From assembly GCF_016808095.1 (NCBI RefSeq), contig NC_068972.1, forward strand, positions 6,213,001 through 6,277,000: a stretch of DNA of 64,000 bases, read 5' to 3'. Shown in pieces: positions 1 through 11,110 of the stretch. How positions within the stretch are numbered: the first letter of the stretch is position 1; every line of letters begins with the position of its first letter. The notes beneath the pieces are model-generated. The model was given only the letters and a program-made list of their open reading frames with translations, made no database searches and was not told the DNA's origin. Origin of the DNA: Vigna angularis. Lineage: Eukaryota > Streptophyta > Magnoliopsida > Fabales > Fabaceae. Both the position numbers and the translations under genes were made by a program.

Positions 1-104
1 AGCACTCCCACCGTCAAAATTGAGAGAGCCAAAAAATAAAAAAGCAATGTTCCGTCTTTCTCGCTACGGGAATTGAAAATCTAAGATGGAAGTGAAAAAA
101 CCAA

Positions 105-125
105 AGAGAGAGAGAGAGAGAGAGA
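105..125. repeat. (GA)n microsatellite
   Basis: About ten AG dinucleotides in a row. On the minus strand this is a CT tract, the kind common in plant 5' leaders and core promoters. A possible splice-donor context lies just to its right on the minus strand, so a gene running off the left edge is conceivable, but nothing coding is visible. Confidence 0.9.
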
Positions 126-330
126 CCTGTGTACCTTGAAATGGATTGCCGTGTTTGGTCTTAGGGATAAGTTACAAGTGCTAATTAAAGAATGAGACTG
201 TTTTACAAAATAAAATAATAAAAATAGACTCCCTTTTTCTTGTGTTTACCCGAAAAATATAAAACAATTAAAAAATAATAAAAACCTGTGAAAACATATT
301 CACTGTGATTATTTTTTAAAAATAATAAAG

Positions 331-361
<31 letters not shown>

Positions 362-915
362 TATAATTATAAATTTAAATATAAATATTTTGTATAATTT
401 TATTGTAAAATTATTTTATTTATTTTGTAGATAGTTTTATAATTAAAAAATGATTAAGTTTAAAAAAAATATCAAATTAAAAAAACGATTAAATATAAAC
501 AAAAATTGCTTAAAGTGTCAAATTAATAAAATGAAAATCTTAATTTTAAAAAAAAAACTTATTTAAAGGGTAAAATTGGAAAATAAATTAAAAAAAAAGA
601 GAAAATTCCTTTATCAATATTTACAGAAATGCTTATAAATAAATTCTTTTTAAATTACAATAATCTATAATTTCTCCTTTAGTTTATACAAATTATTTAT
701 ATATTGTTAATGTCATTTTCAAATTACAATATAAACTTTACAAAAGTACTAACTAAAAAAATAGTAAATTATAGTGAAAATCAAGTAACTCATTCATAAA
801 TTGTTTCCCCATTTTATCTTTGATGATAATTTTAAATTACAATGTATAATTACAAAAAATTAAAAAAAATTATAGTGAATAAAATAAAAGGGTGATTAAT
901 TTTATATATATATGC
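126..915. other. AT-rich intergenic DNA
   Basis: Very AT-rich sequence with a short (TTA)n tract near 340-364 and many poly-A runs. I see no gene, RNA or recognisable element in it. Confidence 0.7.
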
Positions 916-1151
916 CTGTTTTTCAGTTTGTACATTTTAGCAATGTGTACCGGATTTTAGTAGACAAAAATATTCTTGTATACCATAGATTCTAAGTTTT
1001 GAGGTTAAGGATATTTTAATAATTTTCATTCTCAAAACTAAAAAAAAAGCCCCAAACCTTTACTCACATCTCTCATTGCTCTCAACCATTTCTCTTTCAT
1101 CTTTCTCACTTCAATCTTTTCTTTGTCATCCCTACTGTAGCCCCAAAACAA

Positions 1152-1700
1152 TCTTACAAAAAAATGATTTTATAATGAGTTTTCATCTTATAATTTTTGT
1201 CTTATTTAATTTTATCCAATTTTCACAAACATAAAGGAATTGGTAATTGACCTGGAAAAAAATCAGAAATACTTGTTGTTAAACAATTTCTTACAAAAAA
1301 TGATTTTATAATGAGCTTTTATTTTATAATTTTTGTCTTATCTAATTTTATCTAATTTTCACAAGCATAATGACATCAAAAGAATTGGTAATTGTCCTGG
1401 AAAAAATCAGAAACACTCGTTGTTAAACAATTTCTTACAAAAAAAATAACTTTATAATTTCTTACAAAAAATGATTTTATAATGAGTTTTTATTTTATAA
1501 TTTTTGTCTTATCTAATTTTATCTAATTTTCACAAGCATAATGACATCAAAGGAATTGGTAATTGTCCTGGAAAAAATCAGAAACACTCGTTGTTAAACA
1601 ATTTCTTACAAAAAAATGACTTTATAATGAGTTTTCATTTTATAATTTTTGTCATATATAATTTTATCTAATTTTCACAAGGATAATGACATCTGAAAGA
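1152..1700. repeat. ~140-bp tandem repeat inside the TIR element
   Basis: Four copies of a ~138-147 bp unit begin near 1152, 1290, 1459 and 1606. Each opens with CTTACAAAAAATGATTTTAT and runs through a word close to AAGGAATTGGTAATTGTCC. An extra partial start is seen at about 1433. The copies are highly similar, which suggests recent local amplification inside the element. Confidence 0.85.
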
Positions 1701-1701
1701 A

Positions 1702-1899
1702 TTGGTAATTGGCCTGGAGGGTTATTTTAAAGATGATGATTCAACATATGCAGATGATGAAATTATAGAGATTAGTGAAGATGGTGAAATTGAAGAGATC
1801 TTGAATGAACCTTTGCCTGAAGGTGAATATGTCAATGACTCAACTCTTAGTATGGATGACAGAGAAAAGATTGGAGTGAGAGAGATGAAAGAGAAATGA
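1702..1899 (+). pseudogene. Acidic coding-like fragment inside the TIR element
   Basis: This 65-codon open stretch is rich in Asp and Glu (for example DDDSTYADDEIIEISEDGEI). Its composition is coding-like and unlike the surrounding poly-A/T sequence. It has no ATG; the frame opens at a TTG inside the last tandem-repeat copy and runs into the right inverted repeat before stopping. The simplest reading is a captured host-gene fragment, as in Pack-MULEs, or a remnant of the element's own gene. I do not recognise the parent protein. Confidence 0.4.
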
Positions 1900-1990
1900 T
1901 TAAGAGGAATGAGAGAGGTGAGTAAGGGTTTAGGGGTTTTTTTTTTTTTTTAAGTTTTGAGAATGAAAATTATTCAAATATCCTTAACCT

Positions 1991-2138
1991 TAAAACTTAG
2001 AATCGATGATATATAAGAGTATTTTTGTCTACTAAAATTCGGTACCCATTGCTAAAATGTACCATAAAACTTAGAATCGATGATATATAAGAGTATTTTT
2101 GTCTACTAAAATTCGGTACCCATTGCTAAAATGTACCA
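1991..2138. repeat. 74-bp tandem duplication within the right TIR
   Basis: The segment starting TAAAACTTAGAATCGATGAT occurs at 1991 and again at 2065 in near-identical form, so the right inverted repeat is one unit longer than the left. Confidence 0.9.
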
Positions 2139-2165
2139 ACTGAAAACAGACGTGCTTTAGCAAAC

Positions 2166-2167
<2 letters not shown>

Positions 2168-2244
<77 letters not shown>
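2168..2244. repeat. (TA)n microsatellite
   Basis: About 38 uninterrupted TA dinucleotides immediately beyond the right end of the TIR element. Confidence 0.97.
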
Positions 2245-2247
<3 letters not shown>

Positions 2248-3681
2248 GTATAATAAATAATACTGCCAAACACATTGACAATTGTCTCTTTATTTTATTT
2301 TTTCCTCTAATTTTCTTTTTCTGTCTCTTCTTTTCTTGTTATTCATTGTTGATTTCTCTTTTGGTATATATTTTTTTCGTTTGGCTTCCTAGAAAAAAAA
2401 AATTCAAGTTGGATAATATTTCACGTCATAAACCTTTTGACTTAAGTCTATATCAATAACCATGATATTAAAAATGATTCCACTTATTATCAATGAATAA
2501 TAGTATGAAAGTCTACACATATTTTAGTTATAATATTATTTGAAAATATAATTTATTACAAATTTTAATTGCATGAAGGAAAACAAAAGAACAAAACTTC
2601 TGTGACTGTTATTGAGACAGATACTTTCTCAGAATCAATTATCGTGCTTTCAATTTCAATAAGTGAGTTTGATTTTTTAATTTTTCTATGTAAGTCTTTT
2701 AAAATACGTTTTACTCGTAATTTCTTTCCACGTTATATATCTTTATCTTTTTAAATACGTTTTTTAATTTATTTTTTTTAACCATTTCAAAATATTTGAA
2801 CGATGCTTTAAGTCAGACCATACTAGACAAACCAAGTGTTCTACATAATAATCAAACTTAAGAGATTGTTTCATTATTGTTTGTAAAATCTGTTTGGTTG
2901 TAGATAAGTTTTTGTTATAAAAGTTTATTCTTATGGTATTATTGATCGTTTCAAAACCCATATTAGGGCATAAAGTTACACACATTTTTTAGTTGGATTG
3001 TTGTGATATTTTTTTCGGTGACAAAGATGAATTTTATTCATTTATTTACATCATAATTGCTCGTCAACAATGACATATTTATCAATTGAATGTCAAAAAT
3101 GTATTTTTAATAGAGAACTTGATTTGAAAATTTTAACAGTGATATTTAACAATTTGGTACGAAGCAATATGAAACAATAATTTAGTTTTTTTTTATAATT
3201 ACTCGAAAGTTGAATGTGTTTATTTGATAACATATGTTGATAAGGTATTTTTCTCTATTTGATATATAGTTTCTAATTATATTACATTCTTTTCTGTTTT
3301 ATTTAATGAATACATAGTTAGAATTTAATTTCATTTTAGTTTAAAAAGTTTTTTAGTGTACAATACCACCTAAACACGATGAACAATGGTATTTTGTATA
3401 TTATTTTTCTTAACATTTCACCTTCTTTAAGTGACAGGGTATATATTATTTGATACTAATTTTAACATAATTAAGAAGCATATATAAGTAAGTAAATTTG
3501 GTGATATATAAAATAACATATACGAATGATAATGTGTGGTTAGCCACAGGGGTCGATCTGATAACTAGTAAGAGAAAAAGTGAGACACAAGTTTTATTGC
3601 TGATAACATAAGAATGCAATTAAAACATATATGATGAGTACTTGAAATACATGTGATCTAGAGTGATGTATATAAATAATT
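2245..3681. other. AT-rich intergenic DNA
   Basis: Short open frames occur here on both strands but have biased, repeat-like composition and no recognisable domains. This is the 3' flank of CLE gene 1. I see no supported feature. Confidence 0.6.
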
Positions 3682-3939
3682 TCAATGGTGAAGAGGGTTG
3701 GGACCAGTAGGAACTTCGATATCAATGTAAAATTTGGGAGTCTTGTTGGGGTTTCTTGTGTTGAAAGAGGAAGGAATAGGATGATACCTCTCAAAAAACT
3801 TGGAAAAAACCTTTCTTTCTAATGATTTCCTTCCCAGTTTTACATGCATATCCAAACCAGAGGTTGAATACGAATCTACTGCTGAGAACAACAAAATTAT
3901 CAGAAATAGAACAACTGTTGAGAATTTTGGAGCACTCAT
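3682..3939 (-). CDS. CLE-family secreted peptide precursor, copy 1 (divergent peptide)
   Basis: Single-exon gene for an 85-residue precursor. Residues 1-24 form a signal peptide (MSAPKFSTVVLFLIILLFSA). A basic, variable middle follows, and the C-terminus ends with the CLE motif VPTGPNPLHH directly before the stop, as in precursors whose C-terminal 12 residues become the mature extracellular ligand of CLV1/BAM-type receptor kinases. Pro4, Gly6, Pro7, Asn8, Pro9, Leu10 and His11 of the 12-mer are intact. Position 1 is Ile instead of the nearly invariant Arg, and position 12 is His instead of Asn; His12 is known in some CLEs. The start is the only ATG ahead of the signal peptide. The precursor aligns along its whole length with the gene at 12.8-13.1 kb (shared LD..VKL, RS.E.K and SS.N.R spacing), so the two are duplicates. 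The antisense frame at 3800-4030 is a shadow. Confidence 0.85.
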   Translation of the reverse strand: MSAPKFSTVVLFLIILLFSAVDSYSTSGLDMHVKLGRKSLERKVFSKFFERYHPIPSSFNTRNPNKTPKFYIDIEVPTGPNPLHH

Positions 3940-3993
3940 GATTGTAACAATGATTGTAACAATGATATGTCGGAGTAGAAATCTACATCAACC

Positions 3994-4001
3994 TATTTAT
4001 A
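3994..4001 (-). promoter_or_regulatory. TATA box of CLE gene 1
   Basis: TATAAATA on the minus strand, about 55 bp upstream of the CLE start codon. This would put transcription start near 3965 and leave a very short 5' leader. Confidence 0.55.
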
Positions 4002-4039
4002 ATTCAAAAATAACTCTTAAAAATAATTAATTCACTAAA

Positions 4040-6045
4040 TATTTTTGAAAATTTGTTTTGTCAGTAACAACTACAAATAATTTTGACTGTGAATATAATA
4101 ATGTTATTATTATGATGTTGACCAGAAATATATTTCTTAATTTATTATTATTAAATAAATTATTATTCTAGTTATTTACTTTACAGTAAGTTATGGAAAA
4201 AATTATCTGTGGTAGGTTGACCGAGTAATTGCAGTTATTTAAAGAAATGAAACGAATGATAAAGAAATAATTGTGATATTATATAATGTTTTCTATAATT
4301 ATCTGAATTATCTGATTTTTTCTATTATTAGTATATATGTCTTCATTTTTTTTCTTTTTTTATGATAATTTATTTTCTTTAATAAATTTTTAATTATTTT
4401 GTCTGTGAATATAATAATATTATTATTATGAGAAATATCTGTTTTGATTTATTATTCTTAATTGAACTAGTGCAAATACTGTTGACTTTTTTAGGTATTT
4501 TTTAAATATTTACAAATTATTTATGTTTTAAAAGTAGTAATTAAAAGGATAAAATTGAAAAAAAAAAGATTTATATAGTTATAGATATATAACTATTATA
4601 AATAATATAAATTTTAGTTATTAAAAGAAAAATATTATAAGTAATATTGTGTAAATAAATATATATTTTATTATGAGTTACTATTTAAATTTAAAATAAT
4701 TACTAAAACGATAAAAAAGAAAATAAATTTTTTATAATGAATAATTATTTGAATTAAAAAAAATATTTACTAATCTCTCAAAGTGAAAAATAATTTTTTT
4801 ATTATAAATAATTATTTAAATTTAAAAATAATACATAAGAAGATAAATTTTGAAAAATAAAATTTATGTATTTTTAAAAAATATAGTATAGATGATGTAT
4901 TCTATCATTTCATTTACGTTAAGTTATTATAATAATTATTTGTGGTACGTTGACTGCTGTAATGGTAATTTGCTGTAATGGTAATTATTTAAAAAAATGT
5001 AACGAATGTTAAAGAAATAATTGTAACATTACCATGTATAAAGTTTTATAGGTCAAAAGAGATATGATTTGACATTTCAGACATGATACATCCGAATCAG
5101 AATTAAGTATTTATCTGAAATTTTACATTACTATAACTGTCTCCACTTTTTTCCTTTTTATGATAATTTATTTTCTTTAAGATATTTTTAAGTATTTGTC
5201 TATGAATATAGTAATATTATTATTATGATAATAATGAGAAACATGTATTTTAATCTATTATTAAGCGTTTGTGTGTATGCGTTTTTCAAATCTATAAATT
5301 ATTTATTTTATAAAAATAGTAATTAAAAGAATAAAATTTTAAAAAAATGTATTTATAATTTTAGATATATAACTATATATAAAATAAATTTTATTTATTG
5401 AAATATAAAATATTATAAGTAATATTATATAAATGACTGTTCTGTTATCAGTATTTATTGAAATTGGTAACAGTTACAAAAATGTAAAAGAGTAAATACT
5501 TTTTTATGATTAGCAATTATTTGAATTAAAAAAATAGCAACTAAACTAATAAAGCTGAAAATTAATTTTTTATTGTAAATAATTATTGAAATTTAAAAGG
5601 AATAATTAAGAAGGTAAAATTAGAAAAACAAAAAAATTTAAAAAAAGTGTATCCTTTTTATTAATAATTATAACTTATGTATTCCAATTATTTAATTTAC
5701 AGGAAGTTATTAAAAAAAGAAATTACTTTTGGTATGTTGACTACTGTAATTATAATTATTTAAAAAAATTGAACAAATGTTAAACAAATCATTGTGACAT
5801 TACAATATATAAAGTTATATAATGGAAAAGAAATATAATTTGACATCCGAGACATGCTCTTATATGAGTCAGAATTAAGTGTTTATATGATTTTTCATCA
5901 TTATATATATTGTTTTCACTTTTCACTTTTTTTATGATAATTTATTTGTTTAATACATTTTTAGTTATTTGTCCGTGAATATAGTAATATTATTGTTATG
6001 ATGAGAAATATGTGTATCAATTTATAATCATTAATTAAACAAAAA
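4040..6045. repeat. Degenerate ~0.75-kb tandem repeat upstream of CLE gene 1
   Basis: A long unit recurs. The landmark GTTGAC(C/T)G..GTAATTG appears near 4217, 4950 and 5735. It is followed each time by a region ending in TTTATGATAATTTATTTTCT and then a word close to GTGAATATAGTAATATTATT, near 4405, 5208 and 5977; a partial copy of the last word occurs near 4090. Spacing is about 730 and 790 bp. The copies are diverged, with indels. The array abuts the CLE promoter on the upstream side. No coding potential is seen. Confidence 0.7.
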
Positions 6046-6400
6046 GACATTTCATTTAAATAACATAAGGAAATATCACGTATTCAGTGGAACTATAACC
6101 GTTAAGTCAAAAGTATATAAAATGTCTAGATAGATTAATTCAATAGGTGTATAAAATGTCTGTATAATAATCCAAAACATATAAGTCAATTTTTTATACA
6201 TGATTCTATTATAAAAACTATTTATTAATATATTAAAGGTTTTTTTCTATTACAACTCAAGAGATAACATTTACTACACTAAGGAAACTATACATCTTAG
6301 CCTTCGTACTATAGGGTCTGCTTCACTAATTGTTTATCTCTCTGTTCATAGTCAGGTGATCATTTCAAATAATACAAAAAATCTAAGCAAACAACAATAT
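6046..6400. other. AT-rich intergenic DNA
   Basis: No gene or recognised repeat seen. Confidence 0.5.
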
Positions 6401-8165
6401 AAGAAGGATAAATGATACGACTGTCGCGGTCATACAAATTTGATACAGATAAAGAATGTAGTATAACTAGGAAGTGACTCCTAGGTCGTCTCTCAAGGAC
6501 CAATATTGGGGTTCAGTCTCAGATTTTGACACGAATAAAGGGGGGTTTTGTGGATGTGTTGTACGGTAAATAAAATTAAAATTCGAATTTAAACCAAAGA
6601 GAATTTAAAAACACTCAAATAAATTTCAAAGCAGTAAAACCAAACGGTAGAAATGGAACAATAAATATTCAGAAACGATAAAATTTAACGATGCACAAAA
6701 CAATAAACGGTAAAATAAAAGAGATAATAAAAATAAAAATACGTGACTGAAATTAAAATTTACTTGAAATGAAATTACTGAACAGTGAAGATAAAATTTC
6801 AAACCAAACAAAATGCTACACTGTGACCGTCTTTTACTGAACTACATGCTTCAAAAATAAAATTACAATTGTGCACTGTTTGGGAAAATAGAAACCCGAG
6901 AGCCTCCTGGAGGAGAAGAATGTGAGAGCCCCTTCCAGGCCTCCAGGCCGTGTCCCTCTACTGGAATTCCTACCCCTTTTTATATTGGAGGTGCTCTCTT
7001 TCATTCATTCATCACGCTGCCTTTCTCCCCTGTTAGCTTGCTCCCGTGACATTCAAAATAAAATAAGATGGGCCCTCTTCTTTTCAGATGAATCACGTGA
7101 ATGGCTCCCTTCAACATTCCATTCTCCCTTGGACGTGAATGCTCCATCTTTGCTTGTGGCTGCTGGAAACGTTGCCAAACCAAGCTGTGAAAACTCCATT
7201 GCTCCAGCTGGAGCGCAACTCTTCCTTCAATCTCCTCACAGCTTCATCTCCGACTAATTCACGTGACTCCAAGCTGCTGGAATGAGCTCTCCAAGCTTCA
7301 ATCTTCTCTTCCGTTTTCAACACTGGACCAGGGCCGTGACAGTCTTCTCCATGTGGCCGTGAAGTGTGTGTGCCTTCTGCTGGTGCAGCTGCTGGAATAA
7401 AATGAACGTGTGCCTTCCATCTTCATGCACGCTGCATGTGGTTGCTTCAACAAGGTGCTGGTCCGTTTCCTCCAAGTGCTACTGTGTAAATTGTTGGTGC
7501 TGTACTGTGAGTCTTCCACCTCTGCTGGACAGTTTCCCGCCATTCCAGCCGTGACAGTGTTCATCTTCTTCATGTGGCAGCCGTGTGCTCCACTGGATGC
7601 TCCAACACTTTGAATGCGTGTTGCTACTGACTTCTCTACTGCCATTGCTCCAGCCGTGACAGTACCTCTTGCTTGACCGTGGCATCCAGCATTAAATCAT
7701 TCTGCAGCCTTCCAAGTACCGTGTTCTGTGTTCCCAATTTTTCAGCATGTGTGGGCCGTGTGCTTTTCCATTCACCAATTAATCACCACTTTTCCAAATT
7801 GTTCACGTGAACCTATTAAAATGTAACTTGATTTAGTGTGTTTTCTAAGATAAGGCTACGTGAAAGCAATATCTTCTCCCAAGCCAAATTTTTCAATCCT
7901 AGGTGGCGGCTCCACTTCCAAAAGACAAAAGAGATTGCCCTGTTTGCAGCCGTGAAGTGTCCACCTTCTTTCCATATTTTCTTCAACAAGGGCCCTCCAC
8001 TGATTGATATTTCAGCCGTGACATGCCATGTACCAAGCCAATTAATGCTCCTTAAAATCCAAGAAATGAAAGAGTTCATGTGAAAGCATGTGTAATTTTT
8101 GGATGTTCCCACAAAACCTTTGGACCGTGCACTTCTAATTTTTAGCCAATCCAAACAAAATATTT
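6400..8165. repeat. GC-richer repeat-derived block, probable LTR-retroelement remnant
   Basis: The block opens with sequence around 6470-6520 (AGGAAGTGACTCCTAGGTCG and onward) of a kind I associate with dispersed legume retroelements; this is recollection and was not searched. Between about 6950 and 8130 the words GCCGTGACAG, GCCGTGAAGTGT and GCCGTGTGC recur about ten times at irregular spacing within mixed-composition DNA. Several overlapping open frames exist on both strands, but none has a domain, and they arise because the GC content is higher than in the flanks. It could be a non-coding part of a large Ty3/gypsy element. Confidence 0.4.
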
Positions 8166-8700
8166 CATCTCAAGTTTCAACGGATCACCACACAAAATAA
8201 ATCTTTCAAGTAAATAACACTATGTGTAAATGAATAATCTTCCAAATGTCCCAAATTGTATTTCCAATATTTTTCCTGCAATTACTAATGCAAATAATTA
8301 GCTCAGATGATTCAAATTAATCAAAATTAGAATTTCTGGTCAAGTTAAGCACAATTAGCAAAACAGGATAATACTGGATATTCTAGCACAATTCCCTGAT
8401 TAAATTCGGTACAATAAGCTAAGTGAAATTGAGAAAAATATTGATTCATCAATAAACTAATATTATAAAATAATCACTTCATGCAATTATAAAATTTTAC
8501 ATAACACAATTCATTTCCAAATCAAACCTAAGCATACTAATAAATTATAGACTTGACCAGTCATAATATATGTATTGATGTCAGACTATGAAAAATTGTT
8601 CACTTGTACTAATGAAACAACTGTCCCCAAGCTACTACACAAGATTATTCATTTAACTATCTATGGACAAAGAACATCATATCATAGATTATGAGTTCAT
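8166..8700. other. AT-rich intergenic or repeat-derived DNA
   Basis: Continues from the previous block without a visible boundary. No gene or structural signal seen. Confidence 0.4.
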
Positions 8701-9320
8701 CACTACAAGAAATTCAGGCATTACCGAAGGGTTTTTACAGACGGCCTTTTGCCCTTCGGTAAAATTGCGTTTCCGACGGTCACAAAGATGATTACCGAAG
8801 GCCATGGTGAAATGCACTCATTACCGAAGGATTTTTTTCCGAAGGTCTTTGGGCCGTCGGTATTGGCTTTAGTGAATTAACTTACCGAAGGATATATGAC
8901 CCTCGGTAAGGTGCTCGTGTAATTAACCCCAGCGGACTTGGTTTCCCTCTGCTAACTTTCATTTTTGGAGCCAAAATATTGCGTTTCTTTCTTCGAACCC
9001 TCACACCAGCATTCCCCCTTTGTCGGAGACATCAAACCCTCACCAGCTTTCTCGTTTCTTCCAGCCATCAAACTGTCACCAACATTGCCCAAATTTGGGA
9101 GGTTTTGTTGTCGGAGGTCGTCTCAGTCACCAACATTCCCCAACGTTCCGTGGTTGCAGGGGCTGCGTCACAAATTTGTTGTGGGTGCGTCAGGAGGGCT
9201 TCGTGGAGGAGGGCACAACGGTGAGTAGGGGCTTCGTGGTGCGTGGAGGAGGCAACAATCGAAGAAAACCCAGCTGCTGGACTTGTCTGTCGTCGATATG
9301 TAAGTCTCTTTACTCCTCAT
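8701..9320 (+). mobile_element. 5' end of a CACTA (En/Spm-like) transposon, truncated
   Basis: The sequence begins CACTACAAGAAATTCAG, the canonical CACTA terminus, preceded by CAT. Within the next 220 bp the subterminal motif TTACCGAAGG or its complement recurs at least six times in both orientations, as expected for CACTA subterminal repeats that bind transposase. A GC-richer leader-like stretch with open frames follows (8960-9300) and ends near a splice-donor-like ATGTAAGT. I did not find the matching TTTCTTGTAGTG end, so the element is probably truncated. The right boundary given here is approximate. Confidence 0.75.
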
Positions 9321-10594
9321 TTTTGCTATTTTTCATATTGTTTTCACTGTTTTGCTTAAATTTTTAGCTTTGTGAATTTGTTCTGAACTTGTTCTAAACC
9401 ATTTAACCATGGAAAATATTAGTTGGATGTCATATTTTAAAATTTTACTGTTCTTCCTATTTTTAGCTTTAATTTTGCTCATATGTTGTCTGTAAATGGT
9501 AGACATTGAAATAGTAATTATGGTCATATGTTGTGTGTAAAACAAACACTTGAAATAGTAATTTCATTCAGCTAATAGGACCCTTGCACCCTAGCATACC
9601 TAAGTTGTTTCCTTGTTAGGTTCTTTGCTTTGACATCCATAAAGATACATTACCTTATTATACCAATTGGAAGATGAATTCACCTTCCATATTCGGATTT
9701 GAAGACGCTGTCTTTAGTGTAGTGTGTGCTTTCTTGCTGCCAAAGAGTGAAAGTGTTCTTCATATAATAGTAGGGTTGGGCACCTTGGACTTAAAAACTT
9801 CTGAGTACTTTCCAAATCACCAAATCTAATCCATTGTTGACTATCGAGTAACAAGAGCAGAAAATATTTACCAGAAACAAAAAATTTATTTTATACACAC
9901 TTTTACTGCAAGTTTTACTTTAAATTCGTATAGCTTATGCTTGAGATCAATGGAGTAGGGACTTGCTTCCATCCAATTTATGTTGTTTCCATCCATAAAT
10001 AGGTTTCATTTTGAAAAAATACAAAGATCTCTTTGCTGGAGCGTGTAGGTTAAAAATTATGAATTCTTTCATCTAGAAATCCTGCATCAGTCTCTGCATC
10101 AAATCTACATGAGTACATCACCCTACTAGAAACCATCATTAAGAATTTCACCTTAGAAACTTTTTTCAAACCATAATTCAATACATACATCAACTCATAC
10201 ATAAACCATTATTAATATTCAATATTTATCATTAAACAAACCTTACTTATATATATATATATATATCCCAACATATTAACAGAGCGCCCAACACTATAAC
10301 CCTCGTGTTAGCACTTGACCTGCAGTAAGCAAGTGGCGTTCACCGCAACAAGTACAACACTCAACGTCCAGAATTCAGAGAGCTCACTGATTTCGTGGTG
10401 CTCTACGCCCAAAGTGACACTCAACGTCTTGGAGCCTAGGAGCTCTCAAGTTTAACAGCGCTGAACGTCACACAAGACTACTCAATGTCATATGAGATAA
10501 CAACAATTTGTTTTTTTTAGGTGCACCTGAAATCTAATCCAAAAGACTAAATTGATTTCTTAAACACTAAGATTACACTTTCTGTTATAGAGTC
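9321..10594. other. Gene-free DNA, probably repeat-derived in part
   Basis: No coding sequence is supported. A stretch at about 10285-10500 carries repeated words such as CACTCAACGTC and GCTGAACGTCAC, resembling dispersed repeats also hinted at near 19450-19640. A short (TA)n tract lies near 10250. Confidence 0.45.
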
Positions 10595-11110
10595 ATATAT
10601 AGTGATGGCAAAAAAAATATGCGAACATAGGTATATACGGGTAAAATCTGTTACGGGTAATTACTATCCGTGAATAACGGATAACGGGTATTTTAATACC
10701 CACTTCTAAACGGGTAGGGTATGGATAGTATATTACCCGACCCGCTAGTATTCGTTACCCGCAAAAAATAAAATAAAAATAAAATATATTTTATTTAATT
10801 AAAAATTAAATATATTTTATTTAATTAAAAATTAAATATATTTTATTTAATTAAAAATTAAATTAAATTACATTTTATTAAGTTATATTTAATTAAAATT
10901 AAATTTTAATTTATATTTAATTTATATTATATTATATATATGTTTTGTAATTTTGTTTAAATTTTACTTTAAAAATATATAAAATATGTTTTTTTTTAAT
11001 TTTTTGTGAGTATTCGCAAATACCAAAAATTTTAAAATATCCATAAGTATTTTCTAAACGGATACGCAGTACGGGTTGTGGGTGGAATTTTTATTGTTGC
11101 GATGGCTGTG
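10595..11110. mobile_element. hAT-like non-autonomous element, degraded copy
   Basis: It shares unusual words (CGGGTATTTTAATACCCACTT, variants of AACGGGT, TACCCGCAAAAAATAAAA) with the better preserved element at 36159-36668, in the same order. The left end ATAGTGATGGCAAAA resembles the GGGATGGCAA terminus. The right end is decayed (near GCGATGGCTGTG), and I could not identify a target duplication. Confidence 0.55.
10785..10862. repeat. 26-bp tandem repeat, three copies
   Basis: TATATTTTATTTAATTAAAA recurs at 10785, 10811 and 10837 inside the hAT-like remnant. Confidence 0.9.

Larger units (their letters stand above)
916..2151. mobile_element. Non-autonomous DNA transposon with long TIRs (MULE/foldback-like)
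   Basis: About 215 bp at 916-1131 reappears in reverse complement at about 1855-2151. Matching landmarks include the words GTACATTTTAGCAATG on the left and CATTGCTAAAATGTACC on the right, the TAGTAGACAAAAATA segment and the CTTTCATC/GATGAAAG inner part. Inverted repeats this long are typical of Mutator-like or foldback elements. The interior holds a tandem repeat and a coding-like fragment and no transposase, so the element would be non-autonomous. I could not find a clear 9-11 bp target duplication; both flanks are simple AT/TA sequence. The superfamily is therefore an inference, while the inverted-repeat structure is seen directly. Confidence 0.75.

Noticed and set aside
1..180. Possible 5' leader of a minus-strand gene running off the left edge (CT tract and an AAG|GTACAC donor-like site)
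   Set aside because: Too little sequence and no coding exon in view.
3800..4030. 76-codon plus-strand frame over CLE gene 1
   Set aside because: It is the antisense shadow of the CLE coding sequence, which has a clear signal peptide and CLE motif on the minus strand.
6922..8154. Several overlapping frames of 60-115 codons on both strands
   Set aside because: They overlap one another in different frames, have no domains, and are explained by the higher GC content of the repeat-derived block.
8965..9367. Frames of 81-115 codons after the CACTA end
   Set aside because: Three frames are open at once; the stretch is more likely the non-coding leader of the transposon. No transposase motif is seen.
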